Source of the DNA: Terriglobia bacterium
GTDB taxonomy: Bacteria > Acidobacteriota > Terriglobia > JAJPHL01
Direction of reading: 5' to 3'
Assembly: GCA_021325275.1 (NCBI GenBank)
Contig: JAJPHL010000025.1
Location: forward strand, 1 to 54,757
Length of the DNA stretch: 54,757 nucleotides
This document shows, piece by piece, positions 1-6,659 of this stretch. Below the pieces are notes generated by a model. That model was not told the DNA's origin. It saw only the letters and a list, made by a program, of their open reading frames with translations, and did not search any database. The number at the start of each line of letters is the position of its first letter. Position 1 is the stretch's first letter. Both the position numbers and the translations under genes were made by a program.

Positions 1-44
1 GACGTTCTTTGGGTCGGCATGGCGGGCCGGTTTCGCCATTCACG

Positions 45-98
45 GGGGCTAAAGCCCAATTCCTTTCCTCGTACGTTCGGCACGGCTGAAGCCGTGCC
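45..98. repeat. Composite palindromic intergenic repeat, intact copy
   Basis: GGGGCTAAAGCCC at 45-57 is followed by GGCACGGCT-GA-AGCCGTGCC at 79-98, a perfect 9-bp stem with a 2-nt loop, and then by CTGATAC. A second, damaged copy of the same pair lies at 199-251. Palindromes of this GGCTAAAGCC / GGCACGGCTGAAGCCGTGCC type are, to my knowledge, frequent between genes in acidobacterial genomes. Their function is unknown. Confidence 0.7.
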
Positions 99-198
99 CT
101 GATACAACGCCGATCATATCCGATGCGCCCTTTCCGCACTACCCGGCTTCGTAATCAGGAGGAGGAATCGGTTTTAGCCGCTGCGCACGCCAGACACA

Positions 199-251
199 GG
201 GGCTAAAGCCCAGTATCAATGAAACGCGGTCGGCACGGCGGAAGCTGATAC
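199..251. repeat. Composite palindromic intergenic repeat, truncated copy
   Basis: GGGGCTAAAGCCC recurs at 199-211. The companion palindrome at 232-251 reads GGCACGGCGGAAGC and then jumps straight to TGATAC. The CGTGCCC of the right arm is missing, so the hairpin is destroyed while both flanks are kept. This looks like a decaying repeat copy. Confidence 0.65.
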
Positions 252-375
252 AAGGCGCATATCTCCACGCGCAATCGAATGCCCTATCGACCACTGGCAG
301 ACAGCCCACTAGCGTTTGCGCCATCCTCCGTGCCACGCGAGGCACGCCTCCGCACTCCAAAAACAACACGCATGC

Positions 376-381
376 TACGAT
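376..381 (+). promoter_or_regulatory. Putative extended -10 of galE (TGC-TACGAT)
   Basis: TACGAT matches TATAAT at 4 of 6 positions and is preceded by TGC, as in an extended -10. It ends 9 nt before the galE ATG, which has no Shine-Dalgarno, so the transcript would be leaderless or nearly so. No convincing -35 is visible. The call depends largely on the same arrangement recurring elsewhere in the window. Confidence 0.4.
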
Positions 382-390
382 GGAATTCGC

Positions 391-1446
391 ATGGCAGAGC
401 GTAGAACAACAAAGAAAACCAGCCGCCAGAACGCCGTCCTGGTGATTGGCGGCGCGGGATACATCGGCGCGCATGTGGTCCGGGCGCTCCTGCAAGCCGG
501 ACGCCGCGTGGTGGTGCTCGACAATCTTTCCGAAGGCTATCGCGACTCCCTGACGGCCATCGAACGCGCCGAGCGCCGCAGCGTTCCACTGGTGAAAGGC
601 GATTTGGGCGATCCTCGGACGTTGCGCAAGCTTTTTGCGGCGCATCGCTTTGACGCGGTGATGCACTTCGCGGCGCTCTGTTATGTCGGCGTGTCGGTGA
701 AGGAGCCGGCCGCCTATTATCGCAACAACGCGGGGCACACTTCGGTGTTGCTCGACGAAATGCACCGGGCGGAAATCGGCAGGCTGGTTTTTTCGTCGAC
801 CTGCGCGGTGTACGGAAATCCCGTGAAAGTGCCGATGCCCGAAGATCATCCCTTCGCACCGATCAATCCGTACGGGCACAGCAAACGCATGGTCGAAGAG
901 ATGCTCGTGGATCTCGATAAAGCGAATCAAATGCGATTTGTCGCGCTGCGTTACTTCAACGCGTCGGGCGCCAGCGCCGACGCCGTGATCGGCGAACGCC
1001 ACGATCCGGAAACGCATTTGATTCCGCTGTGCCTCGCCGCCGCCTACGGACACATTCCCGAACTTCAGGTTTTCGGCGACGACTATCCCACGCCCGATGG
1101 CACTTGCGTCCGCGACTACATCCACGTGGAGGACCTGGCGTCGGCGCACGTGCTGGCGCTCGATTGGCTGGCGCGAAACGATGCCAGCACATTCTGCAAC
1201 GTCGGCACCGGCCGGGGACAATCCGTAAAGCAAGTGATCGAGACGGTGGAGCGCGTCAGCAAACGCCGCGTGCCGCACAGGATTGTCCCGCGGCGTGTAG
1301 GCGATCCGCCGGAGTTGGTGGCCGCCGCCGGCAGCATTCAGCAAAAACTGGGCTGGCGTCCGCGCTACACCTCGCTCGAATCGATTGTAGAAACCGCCGA
1401 CCGCTGGTATCGCAAGATGTTTCTCAAGACGTCTGTCCACTTGTAG
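391..1446 (+). CDS. galE: UDP-glucose 4-epimerase (GalE)
   Basis: A 351-residue short-chain dehydrogenase-type sugar-nucleotide epimerase, expected to interconvert UDP-glucose and UDP-galactose in the cytoplasm with bound NAD. The N-terminus has the Rossmann motif GGAGYIG at about residues 20-26. The SSTCAVYG segment supplies the catalytic Ser/Thr region, and PYGHSK gives the YxxxK catalytic pair. The Leu-Ser-Glu-Gly stretch after VVLDNL is typical of GalE. ATG 391 was chosen because it gives a normal family length; the reading frame extends upstream to 316, but that part is not GalE-like. Two glycosyltransferases and a flippase follow, so it probably supplies UDP-galactose or a related sugar for surface polysaccharide. 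Other UDP-sugar epimerases cannot be excluded. Confidence 0.88.
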   Translation: MAERRTTKKTSRQNAVLVIGGAGYIGAHVVRALLQAGRRVVVLDNLSEGYRDSLTAIERAERRSVPLVKGDLGDPRTLRKLFAAHRFDAVMHFAALCYVGVSVKEPAAYYRNNAGHTSVLLDEMHRAEIGRLVFSSTCAVYGNPVKVPMPEDHPFAPINPYGHSKRMVEEMLVDLDKANQMRFVALRYFNASGASADAVIGERHDPETHLIPLCLAAAYGHIPELQVFGDDYPTPDGTCVRDYIHVEDLASAHVLALDWLARNDASTFCNVGTGRGQSVKQVIETVERVSKRRVPHRIVPRRVGDPPELVAAAGSIQQKLGWRPRYTSLESIVETADRWYRKMFLKTSVHL

Positions 1447-1545
1447 TCAGGTGGCGGCTGATGCATACCACATGCGTGCTACACTTCGCCCAGGACCAGC
1501 GATCCAGTTTGAAAGCGATCAAATAGATTCCTTCTCCTAACAACG

Positions 1546-2799
1546 ATGAATACTCCTGGCTGCCTGGCGTCATTGCGCTGCGCCTTCTTCACCTCAGTCA
1601 ACGGTTTTGGCGGGTCGGAAATCATTTTCGCCGACGTGATCGAAGGCGCGTGGAAGGCGGGCGCGGAAGTCATTTGCTGGAGTCCGAGCGGCGTGCCGTT
1701 ACGGGCGATTCTAGCGGAGCGCGGTGTCGAGGTCGCGTTTCGCGACTGGCCGATCGAAGAAGCAAGCGCGGCCCCGCCGAAAGGGAGTACGCCCACGCAA
1801 AACACGATCCCGGCGCAGCCTCGGCGCGGCGTCCGATCGTGGAAACAGGCGATACCGCTTTCCTTCCGAAAGCTCGCGGGACTCTTTCAGGAAGCGCGCC
1901 ATTTCCGCCGCGAGTTGGAATTCGCGAACCCGGATCTTCTCCTAATTAATTGCGACGGATTTGAGGCCTCTGCGTTCGCGGCCGGACGATGGAACCGCGC
2001 ACGTACGCTGGGCCTGTACAACCTTTCCGTCTCACCGTTCCCCGGCGGCCTTTTGGCGCGCTGGATCGACCGGCTCATGAAGATTGCGACCATGCATTCT
2101 TTCTCGCGCGCCATTCACGCCAGCGCCGCGGCCAGGCAGGAGTGGAATCGCCTCACTTACTACCCGGAATCGCGCAGCACCGTGATTCACAACGGCGTGG
2201 CGATTCCGCCGGAGGCTCCGGCCGCGGCGCGCGTGGATCTCGGTATTGCGGAAGACGATTTCGTGTTCTGTGTCGCGGCGCGATTGCATCCCATCAAGGG
2301 ACACCGGTATCTCATCGACGCCGTAAAGCTATCTCCCAATGACTTTGCCAAGTGCAAGGTTCTGTTCTGCGGTGACGGATTCGAGCAGCAGGCGTTGGCC
2401 GAACAATGCAGCTCCCCGCCGATCTCGAACGTGATCAAGATGCTGGGCTTCCGAAAGGACGTGCTCGACGTGATCCGGCTCAGCGATTGCCTGCTGCTCT
2501 CTTCGATTGAATCGGAGAATCTCAGCCTTGCCGCGCTGGAGGCGATGATGCTCGGCAAACCAGTGATCTCCACCCGCGTCGGAGGCATGGCCGAAGCGGT
2601 GATTCACGAAGAGACCGGACTCCTGGTGCCGCCTAAATCGCCGGCGGCCCTGCGCGACGGCATGGTCCGCATGAGCGCGAATCGCGGATGGGCTCGTGAA
2701 CTCGGCGCGCGCGGACGACAACTGGCATTGCAGCAATTCACACGTGAAGAAATGGTTGCGAAGTATGTCGCCGAACTGGCCAAGACTGCGGGACGGTAG
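1546..2799 (+). CDS. Glycosyltransferase family 4
   Basis: A 417-residue GT-B fold enzyme expected to transfer a sugar from a nucleotide donor to a lipid-linked or growing polysaccharide acceptor at the inner face of the membrane. The N-terminal GFGGSE segment is the glycine-rich acceptor-side loop. The C-terminal half has the nucleotide-sugar region with VAARLHPIKGH and the Ex7E motif within SIESENLSLAALEAMMLGKPVI, which marks GT4 (Glycos_transf_1). A proline-rich linker near residues 75-95 is unusual. It lies 99 nt after galE and 187 nt before a GT2 gene, inside a polysaccharide block. Donor and acceptor cannot be read from sequence. Confidence 0.85.
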   Translation: MNTPGCLASLRCAFFTSVNGFGGSEIIFADVIEGAWKAGAEVICWSPSGVPLRAILAERGVEVAFRDWPIEEASAAPPKGSTPTQNTIPAQPRRGVRSWKQAIPLSFRKLAGLFQEARHFRRELEFANPDLLLINCDGFEASAFAAGRWNRARTLGLYNLSVSPFPGGLLARWIDRLMKIATMHSFSRAIHASAAARQEWNRLTYYPESRSTVIHNGVAIPPEAPAAARVDLGIAEDDFVFCVAARLHPIKGHRYLIDAVKLSPNDFAKCKVLFCGDGFEQQALAEQCSSPPISNVIKMLGFRKDVLDVIRLSDCLLLSSIESENLSLAALEAMMLGKPVISTRVGGMAEAVIHEETGLLVPPKSPAALRDGMVRMSANRGWARELGARGRQLALQQFTREEMVAKYVAELAKTAGR

Positions 2800-2986
2800 C
2801 CTCCGGCTCCCGCCGTAACCGTAAGCACCTCCAATGCCGTTCATCCCGGATCGTCGTTAAGGCAGTTCCGCGCTAGAAGCTGTCTTGGAAAGCGAGAACT
2901 TGCCGTGAGGCATCCTTTCGTTCCCAATTTGGAACAATTAATTTGGCACAATATATGAACATCTATTAGATAAATCGTGCACAATT
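2800..2986. other. Intergenic gap with AT-rich start region
   Basis: This gap has no gene. Its last 60 nt are markedly AT-rich for this genome and contain TTGGCA (2943-2948), then 17 nt, then TTAGAT (2966-2971). That is a weak sigma70-like candidate promoter for the GT2 gene. A CACAAT hexamer at 2980-2985 is an alternative -10. Neither choice is strong. Confidence 0.35.
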
Positions 2987-3973
2987 GTGGCTCAAATGCC
3001 ACGTCAGGGCACCCCTTTTCCCACCGCCGCCGCGCCGCCGCGCACGTTGGAAGTGTCGGACGAACTGGTCACGCGCTCTCAGCAAACGGTCTCGGTGATT
3101 ATTCCGGCCTACAATGCCGCGCATTTTCTTCCGCGCTCGATTCAGAGCATTCTCGACCAAACGGTTCCCGTTTACGAAATCATCGTGGTGGATGACGGCT
3201 CCACCGACAATACGCGCGAAGTCGTCGCGGCCTATATCGCGAATCATGGCGACCGCGTGCGTTACATCTACCAAGAGAACAAAGGACTCTCCGGCGCGCG
3301 CAATACCGCCATGCACGCGGCCACCGGCGACTGGATCGGAATTCTCGATGCCGACGACGAATGGCTTCCCACCAAACACCAGCGTGTGCAAGAACTGCTC
3401 GCCGAACATCCTGACGCCCGGTTCATCTATCACCCCAGCGTGATGATTTACCCCAACCGGCGATTCGTCCGCCCGGTGCTTGATCCCGACCATCTTTGGC
3501 CGGACATGCGTCTCGGCAACCGGATTTCCGGCGGATCGTGCGCCCTGATTCGGCGCTCCGCTACGATCGAAATCGGCGACTGGCGAGACCAATCCACGGG
3601 CCCCGAGGATTGGGACTATTGGATGCGCGTGGCGATCCGCTATCCGCTGCACCGCATTCCCGAACCGCTCACCAATCAGTGGATGTACGAAGGGAGCAAC
3701 GGTTCGAACCCGGAACGCTTCCACCACCTCGCGCTCGGCATGGTGGATCGCTCGCTGCTGCTGGGCCTCACCGGCATCGATCGCTGGCTGTGGCGGCGGC
3801 GAATCGTTTCCTATCTCAACTACGACATTTATCTGGAGTTAAAAGGAAGGCCGGCCCCACCGCCGTACCGCAAGTATCTCTGGCGATCGTTGGCGGAATG
3901 GCCGTCGCCGTTCTGGACGCCGAAACGTTGGTGGTCTATGGCGCGAATGCTGTTGCGCCGTCCCAACACGTAA
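2987..3973 (+). CDS. Glycosyltransferase family 2
   Basis: A 328-residue GT-A enzyme expected to use a nucleotide-activated sugar to extend a surface polysaccharide. The N-terminal VSVIIPAYNAAHFL and IIVVDDGSTDNT blocks are the GT2 nucleotide-binding core, and GILDADDEW holds the metal-binding DXD. GPEDWDYWMR later in the protein is the ED-type catalytic-base region. The first 35 residues are proline and alanine rich and precede the catalytic domain. GTG 2987 is used here, but ATG 2996 in the same frame is equally possible. The flippase gene begins 59 nt downstream, so the product probably acts on the repeat unit which that protein moves. Confidence 0.85.
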   Translation: MAQMPRQGTPFPTAAAPPRTLEVSDELVTRSQQTVSVIIPAYNAAHFLPRSIQSILDQTVPVYEIIVVDDGSTDNTREVVAAYIANHGDRVRYIYQENKGLSGARNTAMHAATGDWIGILDADDEWLPTKHQRVQELLAEHPDARFIYHPSVMIYPNRRFVRPVLDPDHLWPDMRLGNRISGGSCALIRRSATIEIGDWRDQSTGPEDWDYWMRVAIRYPLHRIPEPLTNQWMYEGSNGSNPERFHHLALGMVDRSLLLGLTGIDRWLWRRRIVSYLNYDIYLELKGRPAPPPYRKYLWRSLAEWPSPFWTPKRWWSMARMLLRRPNT

Positions 3974-4019
3974 CACCGAAACACGCGGGGGCCGTCTCAG
4001 AGCGCCGCAGTCGCGCGTG

Positions 4020-4025
4020 TATAAT
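4020..4025 (+). promoter_or_regulatory. -10 element TATAAT of the flippase gene
   Basis: A perfect TATAAT lies 7 nt before the GTG start at 4033, with no Shine-Dalgarno between them. The expected transcription start is at or beside the GTG, which implies a leaderless message. No recognisable -35 lies 16-18 nt upstream. Confidence 0.55.
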
Positions 4026-4032
4026 ACTTCGA

Positions 4033-5571
4033 GTGAAGAGTAAGATTGTTCTGCGAAATTCCGCGCTGAACGCCCTTGACACGGCGGCTTCGCTGGTCAT
4101 GGCGTTCGCTACCGCCGGAATTGTCGCGCGGTCGCTCGGCCCGGCGAAAATGGGACGCTACGCGTTCGCCATTTGGCTGGCGATGGTGATGGGCGCGTTC
4201 GCCATGCACGGCGTCGGCGCGATCCTCAGCAAGTATCTCGCGGAAGCTTTCGGCAAGGGCGATTGGCCCGTAGCCAAAGCGCTCGTTCGAACCGGATATC
4301 AAATCCAGTTTACGTTCTTGATCCTCATCGGCGTCATCGCCGCGTTCTACGTCTACTGGCGCATTCCGGAAGGCCAGCGTTTATTCACGTCCTTGGTGCT
4401 GGCGACCGTGCTCCCCGGGCTTTTGTCGATTCCTCCGACGCTGACCAACATGGCCGCGGAGGATTTCTCGGCCAACGTCATTCCGGCACTCATATCCACG
4501 CTGTGCCAACCGCTGGGAATCGTGCTGGCACTCGGATGGACGTGGGGACCGCACGTAATCGTGAAGCGCTACGAACTCACGGGACTCGCGGCCGGCTTCT
4601 TGTTCTGCAAACTGGTGGATCTGGCGCTCCGACTGTGGCTGTCGCGCGGACGTTTTCCCGAAGGCACGCCGCACGTGGCCTTGCCGGCCGAACTGAAATC
4701 GCGCATGTGGACGTTCTTGTGGCACTCCAGCGCGCTCCTGGTTCTCGACTTGATCGTGTGGGAACGAAGCGAAGTTTTCTTCCTCAAGAAATTCTCCGAT
4801 AACGTGCAACTCGGCTTCTACTACACCGGATTTTCGATCTCCGGTGTTCTGATGGCGCTGCCGAATTCGTTTGCCCATGCCGCCAGCGCGTCGCTGATGG
4901 TGGAGCGCGGACGCAATCCCAGCGCATTGAATCGCGCCGCGGCCGCCTCGATGCGCTACATGGCCATGATGGTCTTCCCCATGGCCGCGGGACTCGCGGC
5001 GGTTAGCGGTCCGTTGATCCGCATCCTTTATGGTCCCCGATATATTCCGGCGATCCCGGTGTTCGCGCTGATGGCGCTGCTGGTGATCCCGAAGGCGTTG
5101 GTGGGTCCCGCGCAATGGGTGCTGCGCGCGGTGGAGAAGCAGGCGTTCATGGTGCGCTGGATGATCGTGGGCAGCATCGTGACACTCGGCGCCGACTATT
5201 TCTTCATCCGCCGCTATGGCGCGCTCGGTGCGGCGTGGGGCAATGGAATCGGGCAGTTCGCGGCAGTGGCGGGAATCTGGTTCTACGCGCAGCACGAGGA
5301 AGGTCTGCCGATCCCTTGGAGCGAAATGGCGCGCATGGGCGGCGCGGCGGCCATCATGGGCGGGATCGCGTATCTATGCACGCTGCCGTTTTCGATCCTT
5401 CCCGCCGTCTTGATCGCGGTGCCGGTGGGTATCGTAACGTACTTGGCGTTGCTGCGCGCCCTGCGCAGTTTCGCCGAAGAAGACGGGCCGCGCCTACGCG
5501 ACCTCGGCTCAAAGCTTCCCGGACCTCTGCGCGACTGGTATCTCGGCGGGATGCGTTGGATTCTCGACTGA
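4033..5571 (+). CDS. Polysaccharide flippase / O-unit translocase (Wzx-like, MOP family)
   Basis: A 512-residue integral membrane protein of the MATE/MOP flippase superfamily, expected to flip undecaprenyl-linked repeat units from the cytoplasmic to the periplasmic face. It shows about 12-14 hydrophobic segments spread along its length. The start VKSKIVLRNSALNALDTAAS is typical of polysaccharide_synt proteins. The frame is open far upstream to 3496, but that part overlaps the GT2 gene and is not membrane-like. GTG 4033 fits both the family start and the TATAAT 7 nt before it. It closes the first polysaccharide block after galE, GT4 and GT2. Its partners (polymerase, chain-length regulator, exporter) are about 22-32 kb away at 27272-36149. 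Confidence 0.8.
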   Translation: MKSKIVLRNSALNALDTAASLVMAFATAGIVARSLGPAKMGRYAFAIWLAMVMGAFAMHGVGAILSKYLAEAFGKGDWPVAKALVRTGYQIQFTFLILIGVIAAFYVYWRIPEGQRLFTSLVLATVLPGLLSIPPTLTNMAAEDFSANVIPALISTLCQPLGIVLALGWTWGPHVIVKRYELTGLAAGFLFCKLVDLALRLWLSRGRFPEGTPHVALPAELKSRMWTFLWHSSALLVLDLIVWERSEVFFLKKFSDNVQLGFYYTGFSISGVLMALPNSFAHAASASLMVERGRNPSALNRAAAASMRYMAMMVFPMAAGLAAVSGPLIRILYGPRYIPAIPVFALMALLVIPKALVGPAQWVLRAVEKQAFMVRWMIVGSIVTLGADYFFIRRYGALGAAWGNGIGQFAAVAGIWFYAQHEEGLPIPWSEMARMGGAAAIMGGIAYLCTLPFSILPAVLIAVPVGIVTYLALLRALRSFAEEDGPRLRDLGSKLPGPLRDWYLGGMRWILD

Positions 5572-5573
5572 CC

Positions 5574-6374
5574 TTACGCGCGTCTGCGGCGCGCAATCAA
5601 TCCGACCAGCGCGCTCGCTACCAATCCGAGTGTGGCAGGTTCCGGCGTCAGTTCGAGTTGCTGGTTCGTATTGGTGGCGTCGTACTCCACGTAGTAGGCA
5701 ACGCGCGTAAAGTTGCTGTCGATCAGCGAGGAGTTGTCGATCTGATACGAGGGAACCGAGCCTGCCGTCGGCTGGAAAGCATAAACCAGCGTATAACCGC
5801 TCTCCTGAAGCCCGGGACCATCAAGGCTGATGCTTGATGAACCATCGTTGCTCAGAGACTGATCGTTTACGAACGCTTCAATCTCCTTGACGTTCATCGA
5901 GAAGAGGTCGCCGGAGAAGGTCCAATCCGTATTGTTTCCATTGGGATCGTTTCCTATCCCCAAGTCGCCACAGCAATTGTTATCGAAGGCGTTGTAAGCG
6001 AACACGGTGTTTCCAAGTCCGTTGCCGATTTGCATCGAACCGTAACAACCCGTCCCGGCTGCTATCGTGTCGTAGCCTGTGGACCAGCCCGGACTACCGT
6101 TGAAACCGTAACAGTCGGGCCAAAACTGGACGAAACCAGTGTTGAACCCCGTACCCGTAGCGACGCCCACTACGTTGGAAAAGACATTCATGTTCGATAC
6201 GGCGACCTCGTTGAAAACGTCCGATTCTTGCGAGGGAACACCGATCTGCGTTGGGTTAGTGGTGAAGGCGTTCATCGAGACCGAAACCCAAGCAATCGGA
6301 CCGGCATAAGCGCTAAACGAGAGTCCCAATAGTAGAGTTGCCAAGCCCAGAGGTTTCCCAATGTAGTGTCGCAT
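5574..6374 (-). CDS. PEP-CTERM sorting domain exported protein
   Basis: A 266-residue exported protein. Residues 1-24 form a signal peptide ending near AYA-GP. The body is rich in Asn, Gly, Ser and Thr, has cysteine pairs such as NNCCG, and matches no enzyme family I recognise. The C-terminus is a classic PEP-CTERM signal: PEPATLGL, a hydrophobic helix, then ARRRRA. Such tails are recognised by exosortases and are known mainly from exopolysaccharide-producing Gram-negatives. The start MRHYIGK at 6374 was chosen because the signal peptide follows it directly. It converges on the flippase gene with a 2-nt gap. No exosortase lies in this window, so its sorting enzyme must be elsewhere. Confidence 0.8.
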   Translation of the reverse strand: MRHYIGKPLGLATLLLGLSFSAYAGPIAWVSVSMNAFTTNPTQIGVPSQESDVFNEVAVSNMNVFSNVVGVATGTGFNTGFVQFWPDCYGFNGSPGWSTGYDTIAAGTGCYGSMQIGNGLGNTVFAYNAFDNNCCGDLGIGNDPNGNNTDWTFSGDLFSMNVKEIEAFVNDQSLSNDGSSSISLDGPGLQESGYTLVYAFQPTAGSVPSYQIDNSSLIDSNFTRVAYYVEYDATNTNQQLELTPEPATLGLVASALVGLIARRRRA

Positions 6375-6525
6375 ACGGCAAATCCGAGCAGGTACAGAAC
6401 CAAGACATAAGGTCTTTAGATTCAATACGACTGTATCCACCATGTGCAACAGTTTTCATCTTCTTTCCGATATTTTCGCCCTAATGCGACTTAGTAGTCC
6501 CGGTTTTGCATCGTCAGGACCGTCT

Positions 6526-6568
6526 GCGGACCGGCCGGCGCACCCATTCGCTACCGCGAATGGTTCTG
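6526..6568. repeat. Dispersed hairpin repeat, copy 1
   Basis: The 8-bp arms CCATTCGC (6544-6551) and GCGAATGG (6556-6563) flank the loop TACC, preceded by a GTCTGCGG block and followed by TTCTGAC. A related copy sits at 52816-52863, and a weaker third likeness at 19270-19296. All three lie upstream of a rightward gene. Confidence 0.55.
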
Positions 6569-6644
6569 ACAACGGCAACACGGCTTACGCGTAATTTAGG
6601 ACTCGCCCGCGACTTCCTGCAGTGCGTTGATCCACCGCCTGCGG

Positions 6645-6650
6645 TACACT
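6645..6650 (+). promoter_or_regulatory. Putative -10 (TACACT) of the PIG-L gene
   Basis: TACACT matches TATAAT at 4 of 6 positions and ends 9 nt before the ATG at 6660. The start codon has no Shine-Dalgarno. It is supported mainly by the recurring arrangement in this window. Confidence 0.35.
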
Positions 6651-6659
6651 TTACTTCTG

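Larger units (their letters stand above)
1..390. other. Gene-free left edge with intergenic palindromes
   Basis: No convincing coding sequence was found here. The stretch holds two copies of a GGGGCTAAAGCCC palindrome and two copies of a GGCACGGC-type palindrome, annotated separately, and it ends in the galE promoter region. The long reading frame on the minus strand that covers this stretch and galE is a shadow of galE. Confidence 0.6.

Noticed and set aside
139-1440. Long minus-strand open frame of 433 codons across galE
   Set aside because: It lies antisense to galE with no family likeness and an Arg/His-rich composition typical of shadow frames in high-GC DNA. Similar long antisense frames at 4381-5295, 14277-15704, 16423-17763, 18070-19173 and 37940-39520 were dropped for the same reason.
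2943-2960. Sigma54-like promoter (TGGCAC then ATGAA)
   Set aside because: TGGCAC is present but the -12 GC dinucleotide at the required spacing is missing. PEP-CTERM genes can have such promoters, so the region before 6374 was also read, and nothing was found there either.
3496-4032. N-terminal extension of the flippase frame
   Set aside because: It overlaps the GT2 gene, is not membrane-like, and precedes a perfect TATAAT that points to GTG 4033 as the start.
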